Numbered from the stretch's first letter, positions 8,385 to 19,247 are shown. The stretch is DNA of 45,239 bases from Ectocarpus siliculosus (GCA_000310025.1 FN649754.1:162753-207991), one strand, 5' to 3'. Program-made: numbers and translations. The notes: generated by a model from the sequence alone, not told the origin.

Positions 8385-8623
8385 GGGTGTTGTAGAATGG
8401 TGTGTACCATTTGAGGACTTGGTCAGTTTTGGGACTCCTGCGGTTGCAGTCGTAGTCCCCCGGCTAGTATTTATGGGGAGAGAGATGGATTTGTAAGAGT
8501 TGACGCCGGCCTTCGCAGCTAACGCGGCCGGAGAGACGATGAGCGTTTCGTGCGTCTCTCTCCCCAACACGTAGCCTAGAAACCGAAGAAATAATGAAGC
8601 AATTCGAACGAAAACAAAATAAA
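8385..8623 (+). repeat. Split direct repeat B2 (right end of element)
   Basis: Second copy of B1. Host flank begins at 8624 with GCATGC and an AT repeat. The same hairpin-forming pair GGGGAGAGAGA/TCTCTCTCCCC is present. Confidence 0.95.
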
Positions 8624-8903
8624 GCATGCATATATATATATGCATGTCAACCATGCTGGATCGGTCTTGCTTTCATAGCGTGACCCGTGCATCTCGGACA
8701 TAGACTGCAGCAAGCAGTAGTCCACGGGGTATTGTACGCATGTATGTGTGCATGTTTCCAAACGGAACAACTGTGCTGGGGTGTTGCCCGCCCATTGTTG
8801 ATTTAGAGCGGAAGAGGTGCTGGTTGTTGGTGTTGTTTCGCAGGGCCGAAACTGATTCCTGTCTCGTTGCCATGGTTGTTATTCGGCGGGAATATTCGGC
8901 GTT
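8624..8903. other. No gene seen; AT palindrome next to the element end
   Basis: GCATGCATATATATATATGC at 8624-8643 forms a self-complementary AT-rich stretch directly abutting B2. The rest has no coding signal. Confidence 0.6.
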
Positions 8904-9195
8904 TGGTATCCCATGGGTGGAGGGGAAAAGGAGTTGGGAAGATTCCTGCGGGGGAAATGATTGATGAAAGGAGGGTCTCTTTTCCCGTCAGGTCAGGGTA
9001 CATCATCTCCGAAAACAGGGTACAGCAGTTGCTGAGAAAAGTAGTCACGGCAGGGTATACCCTGCGCCTTTTCGGACGCACCGGGGTGAAATTGGGCGCT
9101 GACCAATGATATGAGTGCATTTACTGCTGTTAATGACTGTGTACCCAGGTGTGTCGCTTTTCGACCAGGGTATACCCTGTTGTGTCGTTTTCCCA
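8904..9195 (+). repeat. Dispersed repeat with GGGTATACCC palindromes; shortened inverted copy at 40146-40256
   Basis: The outer parts (about 8908-9000, TGGAGGGGAAAAGGAGTTGG..., and 9175-9195, CTGTTGTGTCGTTTTCCC) recur in reverse complement at 40146-40256, where the roughly 180 bp between them is missing. The internal part here contains two perfect CAGGGTATACCCTG palindromes at 9051-9064 and 9166-9179. Confidence 0.85.
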
Positions 9196-9380
9196 AAAAA
9201 ACGTTGCGTGCGCGCGCCGGTTGAACCACAGGCTACTAAATATACCAATTGCGTATGGTTGAGGTCGTACTCGTCGGGGGGCTTTGTCTTCACCTCAGCG
9301 AATAGGGTGAGTAACCTGGATCCTTGAAAATATAACTAAGGCCCAAGTAAGGCCTGAAGACTCTTAGATTGTAAGACTAT

Positions 9381-9682
9381 ATCTGTACCTATAAAACAAA
9401 ACTTTGTAGGCCGTCGTCGTCGTCGTCGTCGTTGTTGTCGTTGTTGTTGTTGTCGTCCCTTTTCAAAAACGCGCTGTTCGATGTTTCAGCCTCCGGCTCT
9501 TTCGCGAGGAGGGAGACCAAGGCACACAAGGTGCTGCGCGCCGTGTCTCGCGCCCAGCGCACAGCACGGCCGCGACGGTGGCGCAGTGTGCGTGAGAGGA
9601 GGTGGCGGCGCAACCGGCTGCGGTACACAAAGAATAGGTCAAATCGTTTTGGGGAGGGGGCTGCTGCTGTGTGCAGCTGCTG
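9381..9682 (+). repeat. Dispersed repeat family R1, long copy 1
   Basis: It starts at ATCTGTACCTATAAAAC, passes a (GTC/GTT)n tract at 9412-9454, then CTTTCGCGAGGAGGGAGACC and GGTGCTGCGCGCCGTG, and ends at GTGTGCAGCTGCTG. It is highly similar in direct orientation to 37982-38246, the main difference being an indel around 9545-9585. Shorter relatives lie at 34425-34610, 39062-39270 and 39303-39425. No protein is evident. Confidence 0.9.
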
Positions 9683-10140
9683 GACTGGCAACCACTTTGC
9701 TCCATGTGCAGGGTGGGCTACTTCGACCTTGGCAGGGTGGTGACATAGAATGGCGGACGAAATTTATGGTCCCACCCTGGCAAAAACAACAATAAGGAAG
9801 GGTATACCCTGTTACCCTCGTCGCATGGTCACAACCCTCGGACAGACCCGACAGGGTCCCCAACGGGGGCACCGTGGAGGTTCTGGCAATGGTAACCTCG
9901 GCGTAGGGTTAAGCCGAGGCTTCACTGAACATTTAGCATTTTGAGCATTCATTTTCTCTATTTGTTTCGTATTTGGGGTTTTAAGTCCGGGCAAGCAGCC
10001 CCACAAAGCTGCAACCCGGACTCCGGCGCGGGACATGTTGACTCTCACAATAAATGAACCACACCGGGCGGGGGCCGGTGGCTTCTGTGTGACTAAAGGA
10101 GACGACAAATTACATCACCATCAACAACACTGGACAAGAT
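9683..10140. other. No gene seen; short repeats
   Basis: It contains CAGGGTGG repeats (about 9707-9740) with an inverted CCACCCTGG (about 9772-9780), and AGGGTATACCCT at 9799-9810, which links it to the palindrome family at 9051 and 9166. Confidence 0.5.
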
Positions 10141-11848
10141 ATGTACCACAAAAATAGAGTACCCTTATCGGTTATAAAGACCCTCCCATCTCACACATCC
10201 GCATCCGTACCTCACGGTGGACACATTTCGCGCGACGCATGCATTCAGCTAGACTACTGTCGTTTTAGAAGGCGAAGTAGAGAATCACTTGATATTCCCC
10301 ACAAAAAAAACGCTCTACGCGGACTGGGTCCCAATTCCAAGAGGCCACCCACAACAAATGACGAAGCATGGCATGCTGGGAGCACTACAGCCAACACTAC
10401 AATCTCCCACACAGGCTGTGACAGTATCAGAGGTCAAAGTTCTCTCCACACTACTACACCCGTGCCAACGCACACATTTCTTCAAGACCTGCACAAGACT
10501 CGCGAAGAAAAAAAACGCACGCGCGACAGACCAAAATAGAAAGCCTCTCTCTGCCCGCTAACAGCTTTTAGCGATAGAACCAGCCATGAACACCTTTATC
10601 CCAACAACAACGAATCTTATGCAAGGATCATTTTGTGCCCCAAGATACGATGCAACGCGTGAACACATGACCTGACAACGTCATAGAAAAGCACGCAATC
10701 AAGAGGAGGAGCCGCCCGCCCCACAAGCGCATGAGCCAAAACACTGCCACAGGTTGTGACAACAAGACAAGAGAGGAAAAAAACTTTCCCACATCAGCTA
10801 CATATGCTACAAAGCAACCGGCGCGTATGAGCTCCCCATCCACACCGCAACCCGCCCCCCGTTATCACACGGATAAGCGAACAACCTCGTGGTGCACACC
10901 ATGAGTGCAGGATACCCAAAGAGTAGACGCGACAGACAAGACCCAAAGGCGAGATGCAACAAGCCGAATACTACCCACACAAGGACCCACGGATCCTCAC
11001 GAATTTCAGCAGAAAAATCCGATGCAACAACAACCCAATATAGAATGCTCTACCAAGCCTGCACAATAGTGGACCTCCGGAGCCCCCCTCTGTGTATGTG
11101 AAAGGGCGACAGAACAAGTCCAAACTAAACTTTGCGAACAGCTCGTGCCCCACTAAGAACCTACAGGAGAAGAGCAACAGCGCAATTGACAACCCCAACG
11201 CAATTGACAGCCCAAACGGGGGGAACTCGCGATTTCACTCTGCGGACTCCTCAATTACACCCCAAAAGACGCCAAGAGCACACCAACACAACTTATTCTA
11301 ACCCGTCACACGTGCCGCGAATCTCCATATGCACGACCGTCTGTGAAGGGCAGACAGAAATGTTGAGGAAAAAGACCAAGTGCGTGGTTCGTCGTCCTAA
11401 AAGGCGACCCAGGGAGGCAGGCCCATCCCCACCGAAAGCCGAAGGCGAGGACGGCGTGGGAAAACCTGAGCTCAGTTCATGTCGGCAAGGAAGTCCTCGA
11501 GCTCCTCGCCATCCAGCTCGATGCTGTCGCCCCGGGGGAGGGTCTCTATCTACTACATGTCCTACCTCCTAGTCCTTGATCTTCAACGACAGGACAACTT
11601 TTCCGGGGTCACTTGTGGACCCTTGCGAAGGAAGCGAACCACCCGGACCACGCCAGCAATTTGGCAGCAAATTGAGAGCGCATCATAAAATAACTCTTCA
11701 CCCAATGACATTGCATGAGAGTGATGACGCCACACGCTTCGATTAGATGACATGGCACCGACTCAACACGAACATTGCCTACTTCGTTTTTCAAGCCGAA
11801 AACGCATTCTGAACCATTTGGCGAGGTGTTCTGCAGGCAGCTACTAGT
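10141..11848 (-). other. 3' flank of the copper monooxygenase gene, possible long 3' UTR
   Basis: No convincing protein is coded here. The minus strand (gene sense) is T/G-rich and the region directly follows the stop codon at 11849-11851, so part of it may be 3' untranslated. One short coding-like exception is the minus-strand stretch 11546-11478, which ends DGEELEDFLADMN before a TGA. Confidence 0.4.
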
Positions 11849-14800
11849 CTACGCCATGATGATCTCAAGCGAGAGCGCTGCGATGATGGTGGAAACCGCA
11901 AACAACGGTCCGAGCAGGGGCTGGGCCGCACGTGACGAGGAGCTCGAGTCGCTTCCCTCCTGAGAACCAAGAGGCGTGGTGTTGGGTGGGGGGAAAGGGG
12001 GGATATTAGCACGTGCTGACCAGTGGCACGCGGTATGCGAGGGGTGGGATTGTCTGTTGGGTTCAGGACCTAGCCGGGGAGCAGGGAAAGACAAAACGTA
12101 CCTAAGGCCTGAACGGGTGACGACGAATTATGATGAACAAAAACCCTTACTCGGAGAACAAGGGCAACAGAACCGCTAGAAAATTGACACCTTCTATCTA
12201 CGGTCCAGGGGTTCACCCTCGCCCGTTCGTTGGTGGTGTGTGGAACCTCCTCGTGTTGTTTGTTGTACGCCCATCGGTACAGCTTGTTCGATACAGGTTT
12301 ATTTCTCCAATACTTGGTCGTGTACAAATGGTCGAATCTGACAATGAATCCGTGTTGCGCCCCACCTCCTCCCCGGATAAGCTCGAGGTGCACGTGTCCA
12401 CTATCCCGAACGTGCGGTTGAAGTCGGAGTCGGCTTCCAGCTCCTCATAGCCCAGAACGCCGCCATCGCACGCGAAGACCCCGCACGCTCCCCCGTCTGG
12501 CAGTCTCTGATCAGGATAGTAGAAGATGAAGTTGACGCACCTGCGCGTCGTCGAACGCACAAGAGGAGAGAAGGAGTCGTTGGTGCGCAGAGTTACAAGC
12601 AGCAAGTTTCTGCATAGACGCTCACGTAGGGTCGAAAGGTGTTGTAATACGCAACGCGCGGACAGCGGTTCAGGAACAATACCTCCTAGCTCATTTTTGC
12701 CAAGTCGGGGCCCTAACAATCGCCAGAACGTGAGCGGCTACGAAAACAACAACAAGTAAAGCGCCCGAGCGACGTGATCACATGGCAGCCAAGAGGACGG
12801 ACGAAATCTGGACGAACCCAGGGTCGACAGGCGAGAGTGTGGGTTGTAACAGCAGTTGCGGTGTTCACGGAGCGGGTTTTGACTACATTTTGGATGCGAA
12901 GCGGGGTGGTCTAGTTGCCGCTCTGCGATATTATTTATCAGCTTCACAAAAGCAATTTCCCCTGCGGAGCGGTTTAGTTTCGGCTCTGCGACGTTATCTA
13001 TCAGCTTAACGAAACAAATTCCGGCCCCCACCGTGCTAATTATTCCGAGGAGAATAACGCTCTGCTAAGCCCCTTGGGAAAACACGAAAACCTCCCGCGG
13101 TGCCGCTCTCCTCCGTGAATATCTGGCCCTGGGATGAACGCCGTTCCATTCCAGACTCACTCACATTTCTTGTTCCGACCCTAGACCGAACGTGACGTTG
13201 GCCGAGCCTACCGAAGAGAGAGACGTGTCGTACATGCACTGCGTCGTGAAACTGTCTCCTTTCTGGACAAAATTCGATCGTAGGCGCGCAGGGACGGGTG
13301 GAAGCGAGGTCAGGTTCAAACCGAATATTGCCGACGATAAGTGCGTCGACCGATGGGACGGTGGTCTATTTCTCGGACAACCTGGGATGGACTGGCGGGG
13401 TGAAGGCAAAAACTGAGACTCGTCCCTTCGGCGTACACCAGGATCCAGGGATCGTGGTACTGCTGTAGCGTTGTGCTTGACCAACCCGACCACGGAAGGA
13501 GACCTCACGAGTCGACGCCAGTTGGGGATGGATCTACTATGCAAGACTCAAGTCTCGAGAGACTAAACACCATCATCAACCTGTTCGCTTGTGAAGCAAG
13601 TCTGAGGCACTATGATCATCTACCCGCTGTTTCGTCGAGAAAGTCTGAAATGTCGTCACACAATCATCCGGTTCACGCACTTTGATGGTGGCGCTGCCGT
13701 TGACGGTTACCACGTGCGCGCCGGCCTGCAGGGAGGAGTAGTACCAGACTTCGGTCGTGTGGATCAGCTCCTCGTTGCCCTCGCCGTCGTCCCGGTACTG
13801 GTGTGTCACCATCCGCTGCCCGTTCTCGTGCATGTGGAGCACGTGATTGAAGATGGTAACCTCCTCTTCCTGAGGAACAACAAAAAAGAAACAACATATG
13901 ATTGTGTTTCGACGGAATATCAAGCATGATGAGAGAGAAAACGAATGAGGACATAGGCAGGGAGGAACTTGTGGGTGGGATCGGTATTGTTACAACTCCC
14001 CGGCATCTCGCGTGGGCAACGGTTCATCGCACGGGTGCCACCTTAAGAGAAGAGAGATGTGTTGTTGATTCAAGCGGCGCGTACATTACCCACGCCCACA
14101 GAAGAGAGAGGTAGTGAGTAAGCCATGCGGAACACCGAGGGGTCCCGACGTGTCAACACCTTCTCCCTATCACGTACCAAGAGACCCCGCAGAGTACAGA
14201 CCAAAAACGAGCGCGCCGTACCTCACGTACACACCGAACAAAGACCCCGCACTCTGTTACGAGGGAAGGCGTCTGTGTCAGTTGGACTATTAGTACAGAT
14301 AGTAGAAGGTACACAGGGGACCGGAACGATTTGTTTTACGTCAAGCCAACAACAACAACAGCAGCAGCAGCGACAAACAGTGACAACAACTCTGTTTGCG
14401 TCTACATACCTCGAAATTTGTCTCGGAGCAAGTACCCGGGCAACCAAACGAGAAGCTGGACTTGCCGTCCGGCAAGGGTTGGTCTGAGAGGGCGATGAAC
14501 GGATCTCCGAGCTTCAGTACGCCCATCTGGATCGGCCGCAGCTCCTCGGTGTAGTACACGCGCACGCCGGAGCTGTCGTTCTTGCCGCTCACCCCGTCCG
14601 GGTTGTTGTAGTGGGTCTGAATATTCAGGGAGTTGAAACCACCAGATTCGTTGCCTAACAGGAACCCGACGTCGCCGGGCAGCTCTAGGTTGCTTGTTCC
14701 CGGAGCCCATACGAAGATGTCCGCTTGTTCGCCGTAGTTGCTGCAGAAGGAAGGGACGGTGATGTTGAGATTTTCGAAGTACTCGGTGAAGGACACTGAC

Positions 14801-17800
14801 GATGAGTCGTCCGAAGGATAGGAGGAACCAGAGGGGCTCGAGGACGAAGCGCCTTCTTCTCCTCCTTCGACGGTGGAGGAGGAGTCAGAGCCGTCCTCGC
14901 TCGCAAACATTTCATCCAGCCACTCGGAGCAGGCCTTCCCGCAGTCAGATGCACCATAAAACCCGGTCAAGATGAGGTGATGCACGTACTCGGCCGTGTC
15001 GGCTTGGAGCAAGCCTTCGAAAGCGATGGCGTGGTACTGGTGGGTGGCAAACCCGGTGGTCAAGGGAGGCAAACGCCGGGGGGGGGGAGGGGTTGAGCGA
15101 CATGAGGATGAGGACAAGAGCAACGGGGCGGGGAACGAAAAGAAGGGACGCGCTCAAGAAATTTTGACGGTCGGAATAGAAGCCGTGGACGTGTCGAGCC
15201 TATGTACCGATGGGACTAGGTCAGAGTGGCAAGCAAAACGTGCGACGCTCCGGCCGCTTGCTAGTGTTGCCCCCCATATCTGACGCAGCCCCAAAATTTT
15301 GAGTGGGGGCTGGCGTATTAGTGCGAAAAATGTACGGTCGGTCCGATTGCACTACTGTCTGTCTCTCGTGCAACCACGATCCTTACGCGGAAATTTACCT
15401 CTTCCACGGAAAATTAGATCTTCCTCGGAAAATCAACTCTTCCACGGACATTTTCCTCTTCCGTGGAACTTTTGGTCTTCCGTGGAATATTACCGCGTCC
15501 ATGGAAATTTACCGCTTCCACCGAAATTTACCTCGTCGAGGTCTGGTAGTTCCGAGGCCGTGATACAAGTGTTCTCGTACCAGGTGCGCACAGTCGGGAT
15601 GGAGAAGTTTTTCTGCATGTTTTCAAAGCGGACGCGGCGGCGGGCCAAACACCGCGACGGGAGAAGCAAGACGAGTTTGTTCCCAGGGAATTGGATGAAG
15701 CGTGGAAGGGTTAATGGCGGTGAGCCAGGGTCTGATGCACACAACACGGTCCGCTATTTTGCATGTTTACGGTGCCGTATTTTCCAATCCTTCTGTAGAG
15801 ACCACACAGAGCCCACGCGTTCTCGTCAAATATACGTTTCTGTGAGAGGGGCCGAAACGCGACCTTCCTCGTGTACCTCAACCTCGTTGTTGACGTTCAG
15901 GTAGCACATTTCTTTGGAAGGGGTGGATCTGGGTAGGCGACCCCGTGTGTGGCGACATGGCCTGTATACATAGCGATCACAAAATCGCGTGACACCGCTA
16001 CACCCTGACCAGTAGCCGCTGTACCTGCAATAGCGACCTGCCCTGACCAGAGACCATGTTCCTCCTGACACCAGGAGTGGCTAATTGTTTCAAGTGTTCG
16101 GCGGGTGACCAGACGTTAACACCGTAGCAGCCCATTCGTGTGAAGGTACGAAGACGTGCTTCCAAAATATCAGGGCATCCGTCGTTATCGTCTGCACAAG
16201 GGGATGTTTGACCGGGGCCAACTAGTTCTTGTCCCCACCCTGCGACTCACCGGCGCCGCATCGAAGAACTGAACATCCTCGCTAGTCTTGACGTCGATCA
16301 CCGGATCGGCGGCATCATCGTTCTCCGATCCGCCGAACATGACGACCTGCCCCTTTGCGAAGTTTTCGCCGTGGTAGCCCACGGTGTCCGAGTCGCCCCA
16401 CGCGGTGAGGACTCGCGTGGGTATAGCTCCTGTGATGAAAACACACAACGGCGGTACATGTGGTCTTTACCTCTATGGCGTGTACATCTTCAAGACAGAC
16501 GTCATCAGCAGTAGCGTTTTGCAACACGATCATGGTACTGGGCTTGATTTCTCCCTAGACATTCGTCTGCCGCGTGACATGATGGACTACTGCGTGTAGA
16601 CCGCCATCTGGGGACCGAGCCTTCAGCAGCCGGGAAAACTTCGGACGGCAAACCTCGGCTAGGCGGTGGCGGTTTCGCTGCTTGGCGGCGTGATCAGAGG
16701 AGTAGGGGTGGTTGGTTCCGTGGATACGGTTCGAGCAACCGGGGGGGGGGGGAACACACAGAGGCGCGGGTCTCTCCATTCTCCCAAACCCGAGGATCAC
16801 ACGTAGCCCTGCAATCTTCCCTTGATAGTAAGCGTAGAGGGGGAGCTCGAACGGTCGGGCTTCAACCTGCCGAAGTTGAGAATGCCTTTCATCTCGAAGC
16901 TACCTTCCAAGCTGCTGGTGACCAAAACCGTGTCAATACCACAACGCAATTCCCTTCGCACCATCAGGCACTCCACCATACAATACCGAGCGGTCAACTC
17001 CGGATGTACCGTTCCCAACCAAGGACACCCTTAGTCCACGCGATATCGCTCTATGGCTAGGGTGGGGAGAGCTGCCCTATTGCTTGGCACACTGTGCTTT
17101 AACTTTCTCGACATGGAGCAAGAGGTACTGGGGTATGCACGGTACACGGGCCCGCAGTGAAGAAAAAAATGTCGTTACAGCAAGAAAAATGCGCCTTTAC
17201 TTCTCTATTGACAACGGACGAGACTAACCTTACCCAATGTGGTTCTGGGATGTGAACGTTGGGCTACAGGACGGACCCGCAGTTGAGAAAAAACGCATTT
17301 GCATTGAGAAAACAAGACGAAAAATCTTCACCCCGAAAAGCAACAGGATGCGTGTAGGGCACACACACCTACAGCTCAGCCGGTATCTTACACTTTGAAC
17401 GACAACCTGAAAGAACTCTACGACGGTGTGGTGACGAGATGAGATACTGCCTCGACGACCCGATTTCGACGCTTCTTTCGTCCCCGGAACCCCGCTGCCC
17501 CAAACTGAGCATCCAGCCGTTTCTTCTCCCACTTTACGCAAATATTTGGACACACATTTCCTTCGGCTGCTGTGGCTATCGTACACCTCAAACAGATAGT
17601 ACTGTAGTTTTCTGTGATTTTATGCACATCCTCGAAAAAAACAACTCCTCCTACCGTCGAAGCTGTCATCGGAAAAGACCCGATCTTGATCGTCTCCCGT
17701 GTCGAGGGCTCTCTCCGCCTCGAACACCAGGCTCCCGTCTCCTACCTCCGCCGACAGCAAGGTCCAGTCTTGCGTGCACTCGTCGACGACAGGCGTGCCC

Positions 17801-19247
17801 GCCACGAGGGAGTAAGCGTCGGTCAAGTTCCCGGTCTTGACGCGCGTGGGCAAAATTTCGGGGGGGGGAAGGGTACTCATTTCTTGGATGCCTTAGCTGT
17901 CAGCCCATTGCCCCCCCTTCCTCAAAAGGACGGAGCATTTTTCCAACAGGCCCAATCACCGATGGCCAATCCCCCCTTCCTGCTTTGCCAAAGGTTGCTT
18001 TAAAACGTTGTCCCTATACTATCTATCCTGGGGGAGCGGAGTGGGGGGGGGGGGTGTTGTACAGAGTATGCATGCTCACTCGCCGTATTTTTTGCGTCGA
18101 GATCGGTCCGTCACGCGGTAGAGCTACCGATCACGTTGCATCATAATCCGCTGCTATATCTTGGGTGCGCGTAACTAAACAAAGACATCAGTGGCGTAGG
18201 GTCTGGTAAGACTTTGTGGTAGCCGAGAACACCGTTCTGTAGCCATTCCGGAAACCAAATACCTTTCCATGGCAGAAACCAGTTCCGGAAACGTTCCGGA
18301 CTTTCCCCGCGAACGTTTCTGAGAACCGTTCTAGGAAAGCGTGCCCGTTCTAGTACGAAACGTTGTACGAACCACTGCGGAATCTACCGCATCCGTCAGT
18401 AGAAATGTTCTCCATAATCCTCCTGATGTATTGCTATCGTCCATTGTTCTTGAAGTTGCGCCTACTTCTTCAATCACTTATCATACCGAGTTAGGTTGCC
18501 ATATCAAGTATACCGAAACCGGTATTGTTTCGTGCTACGAAATCGCTCATGTATGTAACATCGTATACTGCTGTGTTGTATTGACGGGAATCCCTAAATA
18601 GTCTACAGCAGCCTTTTGCTCAGTTGGTGCTGATATACTCCGAAGCAATTACAGAAAATGGGTGTGCGGGGGGGGGGTGATGTTGTGCATACTTGCTCAC
18701 TCGCGTGTTTCGGATCGAGACCGGTCCGCCACGCGGTAGAGCTACCGAGGACGTTGCATGCATGCATGTTGTTGCACAGAAACCGAGGTTTGTCGCTCGA
18801 AAGTGCGCAACTAATTATCGACCACACGAGGTGTCTTGCACACAATCATGACGACTGACTATTGCTTTCTGTCGTGCTTAGGGAATGGTAAAAACTCTCT
18901 CCCCGACAACAAACATCCATTATTCTCTGTCACGAGCAAGCACTCACAGCTGTCTCGTAAAACACAATGTCGGCGCCCTCCATTCCCCCCATCTCAGAGA
19001 TGCCCACGCCCGCCCAGCCCGTGGCAGCTTTCGCGTGCACGGCCACACGAATGGTTTCGGCCTCGAGATCGACGGTCCAAAAGATGTCCACGTTGGTGTC
19101 CAGCGAGACGTTCCTGGCGTAGGAGGAGCCATCAAAGTCATCTACGGCGGCAACAGCCTGGAGAACAAACAAGCCGCAGAACAGGGACACCGCCAGTCGT
19201 TGCCTCATGCCGTGGGTGCTTCCAGACCGCAACGATTTCTTCGCCAT
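11849..19247 (-). CDS. DOMON and copper type II ascorbate-dependent monooxygenase (DBH/PHM/MOXD1-like), 9 exons
   Basis: Exons, 5' to 3' on the minus strand: 19247-18948, 17835-17655, 16429-16251, 15612-15532, 15036-14410, 13869-13681, 13262-13165, 12540-12366 and 11959-11849. All junctions are GT-AG and stay in phase, giving 646 residues. The last donor (GAG|GTGGGG) is the least certain. ATG 19247-19245 is the first in-frame ATG. Residues about 14-34 form a signal peptide. DOMON covers about 45-215 (NVSLDTNVDIFWTVD, DWTLLSAEV, ALDTGDDQDR). The catalytic core covers about 221-600 with CuH ligands His266/His267 (YVHHLIL) and His389 (QTHYNNP), and CuM ligands His468/His470 (LHMHENG) and Met552 (a codon split between exons 7 and 8, SEQEMCVNF). 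A Ser/Gly/Glu-rich insert lies at about 292-328, and a hydrophobic helix at 624-646 ends the protein. The family hydroxylates small molecules or peptides using ascorbate and O2 in the secretory pathway. The substrate here is unknown. Confidence 0.92.
12901..13026. repeat. 63-bp tandem duplication in intron 7
   Basis: GCGGGGTGGTCTAGTTGCCG at 12901 and GCGGAGCGGTTTAGTTTCGG at 12964 start two diverged 63-bp units, each containing CTCTGCGA and TATCAGCTT. They lie wholly within intron 7 (12541-13164). Confidence 0.75.
15381..15532 (-). repeat. 19-bp tandem array beginning at the exon 4 splice donor
   Basis: On the minus strand, eight consecutive 19-bp units run from 15532 to 15381. Examples are GGTAAATTTCGGTGGAAGC, GGTAAATTTCCATGGACGC and GGTAATATTCCACGGAAGA, and the last is GGTAAATTTCCGCGTAAGG. 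The first unit contains the actual exon 4 donor (GAG|GTAAAT, GT at 15531-15530). Three further units repeat the GGTAA donor-like start, so intron 4 opens with a ladder of pseudo-donors. Confidence 0.88.
17920..18003 (+). repeat. Dispersed short repeat in intron 1, relative at 19875-19950
   Basis: The shared series is GGACGGAGCATT, then GGCC.ATCA, then GGCCAATC, then CTTCCT.CTT.GCCAAAGG. It is found inside intron 1 and again upstream of the start codon, in the same orientation and diverged by substitutions and small indels. Confidence 0.65.
18040..18147 (+). repeat. Intron 1 repeat, direct copy at 18661-18767
   Basis: A G-run (11-12 G) is followed by GTTGT, a GCATGCTCACTCGC-type segment, GAT/CCGGTCC and CACGCGGTAGAGCTACCGA, then CGTTGCAT. 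The copy at 18661-18767 has the same order. Both lie within intron 1 (17836-18947). Confidence 0.85.
18661..18767 (+). repeat. Intron 1 repeat, second copy
   Basis: Direct copy of 18040-18147. It ends in GCATGCATGCATG. CACGCGGTAGAGCTACCGA is identical in the two copies. Confidence 0.85.

Larger units (their letters stand above)
5361..8623 (+). mobile_element. Tyrosine-recombinase element with split direct repeats (Ngaro/DIRS-like), no RT
   Basis: The layout is A1 (5361-5603), Gag-like frame, tyrosine recombinase, B1 (7812-8050), A2 (8051-8293), a 91-bp spacer and B2 (8385-8623). B1 and A2 abut without a gap, so the internal B|A junction matches what joining the two outer ends would give. This is the A1-ORF-B1A2B2 'split direct repeat' plan known for Ngaro, PAT and VIPER elements. 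There is no target-site duplication, as expected for integration by a tyrosine recombinase. Each repeat pair differs at one visible base (T/C in A, A/C in B), suggesting recent activity. Only about 2.2 kb lies between A1 and B1, with no reverse transcriptase or RNase H, so it is either an internally deleted Ngaro-like copy or an RT-less lineage. Confidence 0.88.

Noticed and set aside
16797-17018. 73-codon minus-strand ORF in intron 2 as an extra monooxygenase exon
   Set aside because: Exon 2 and exon 3 join directly in phase and give a continuous DOMON sequence. Inserting this frame would disrupt it.
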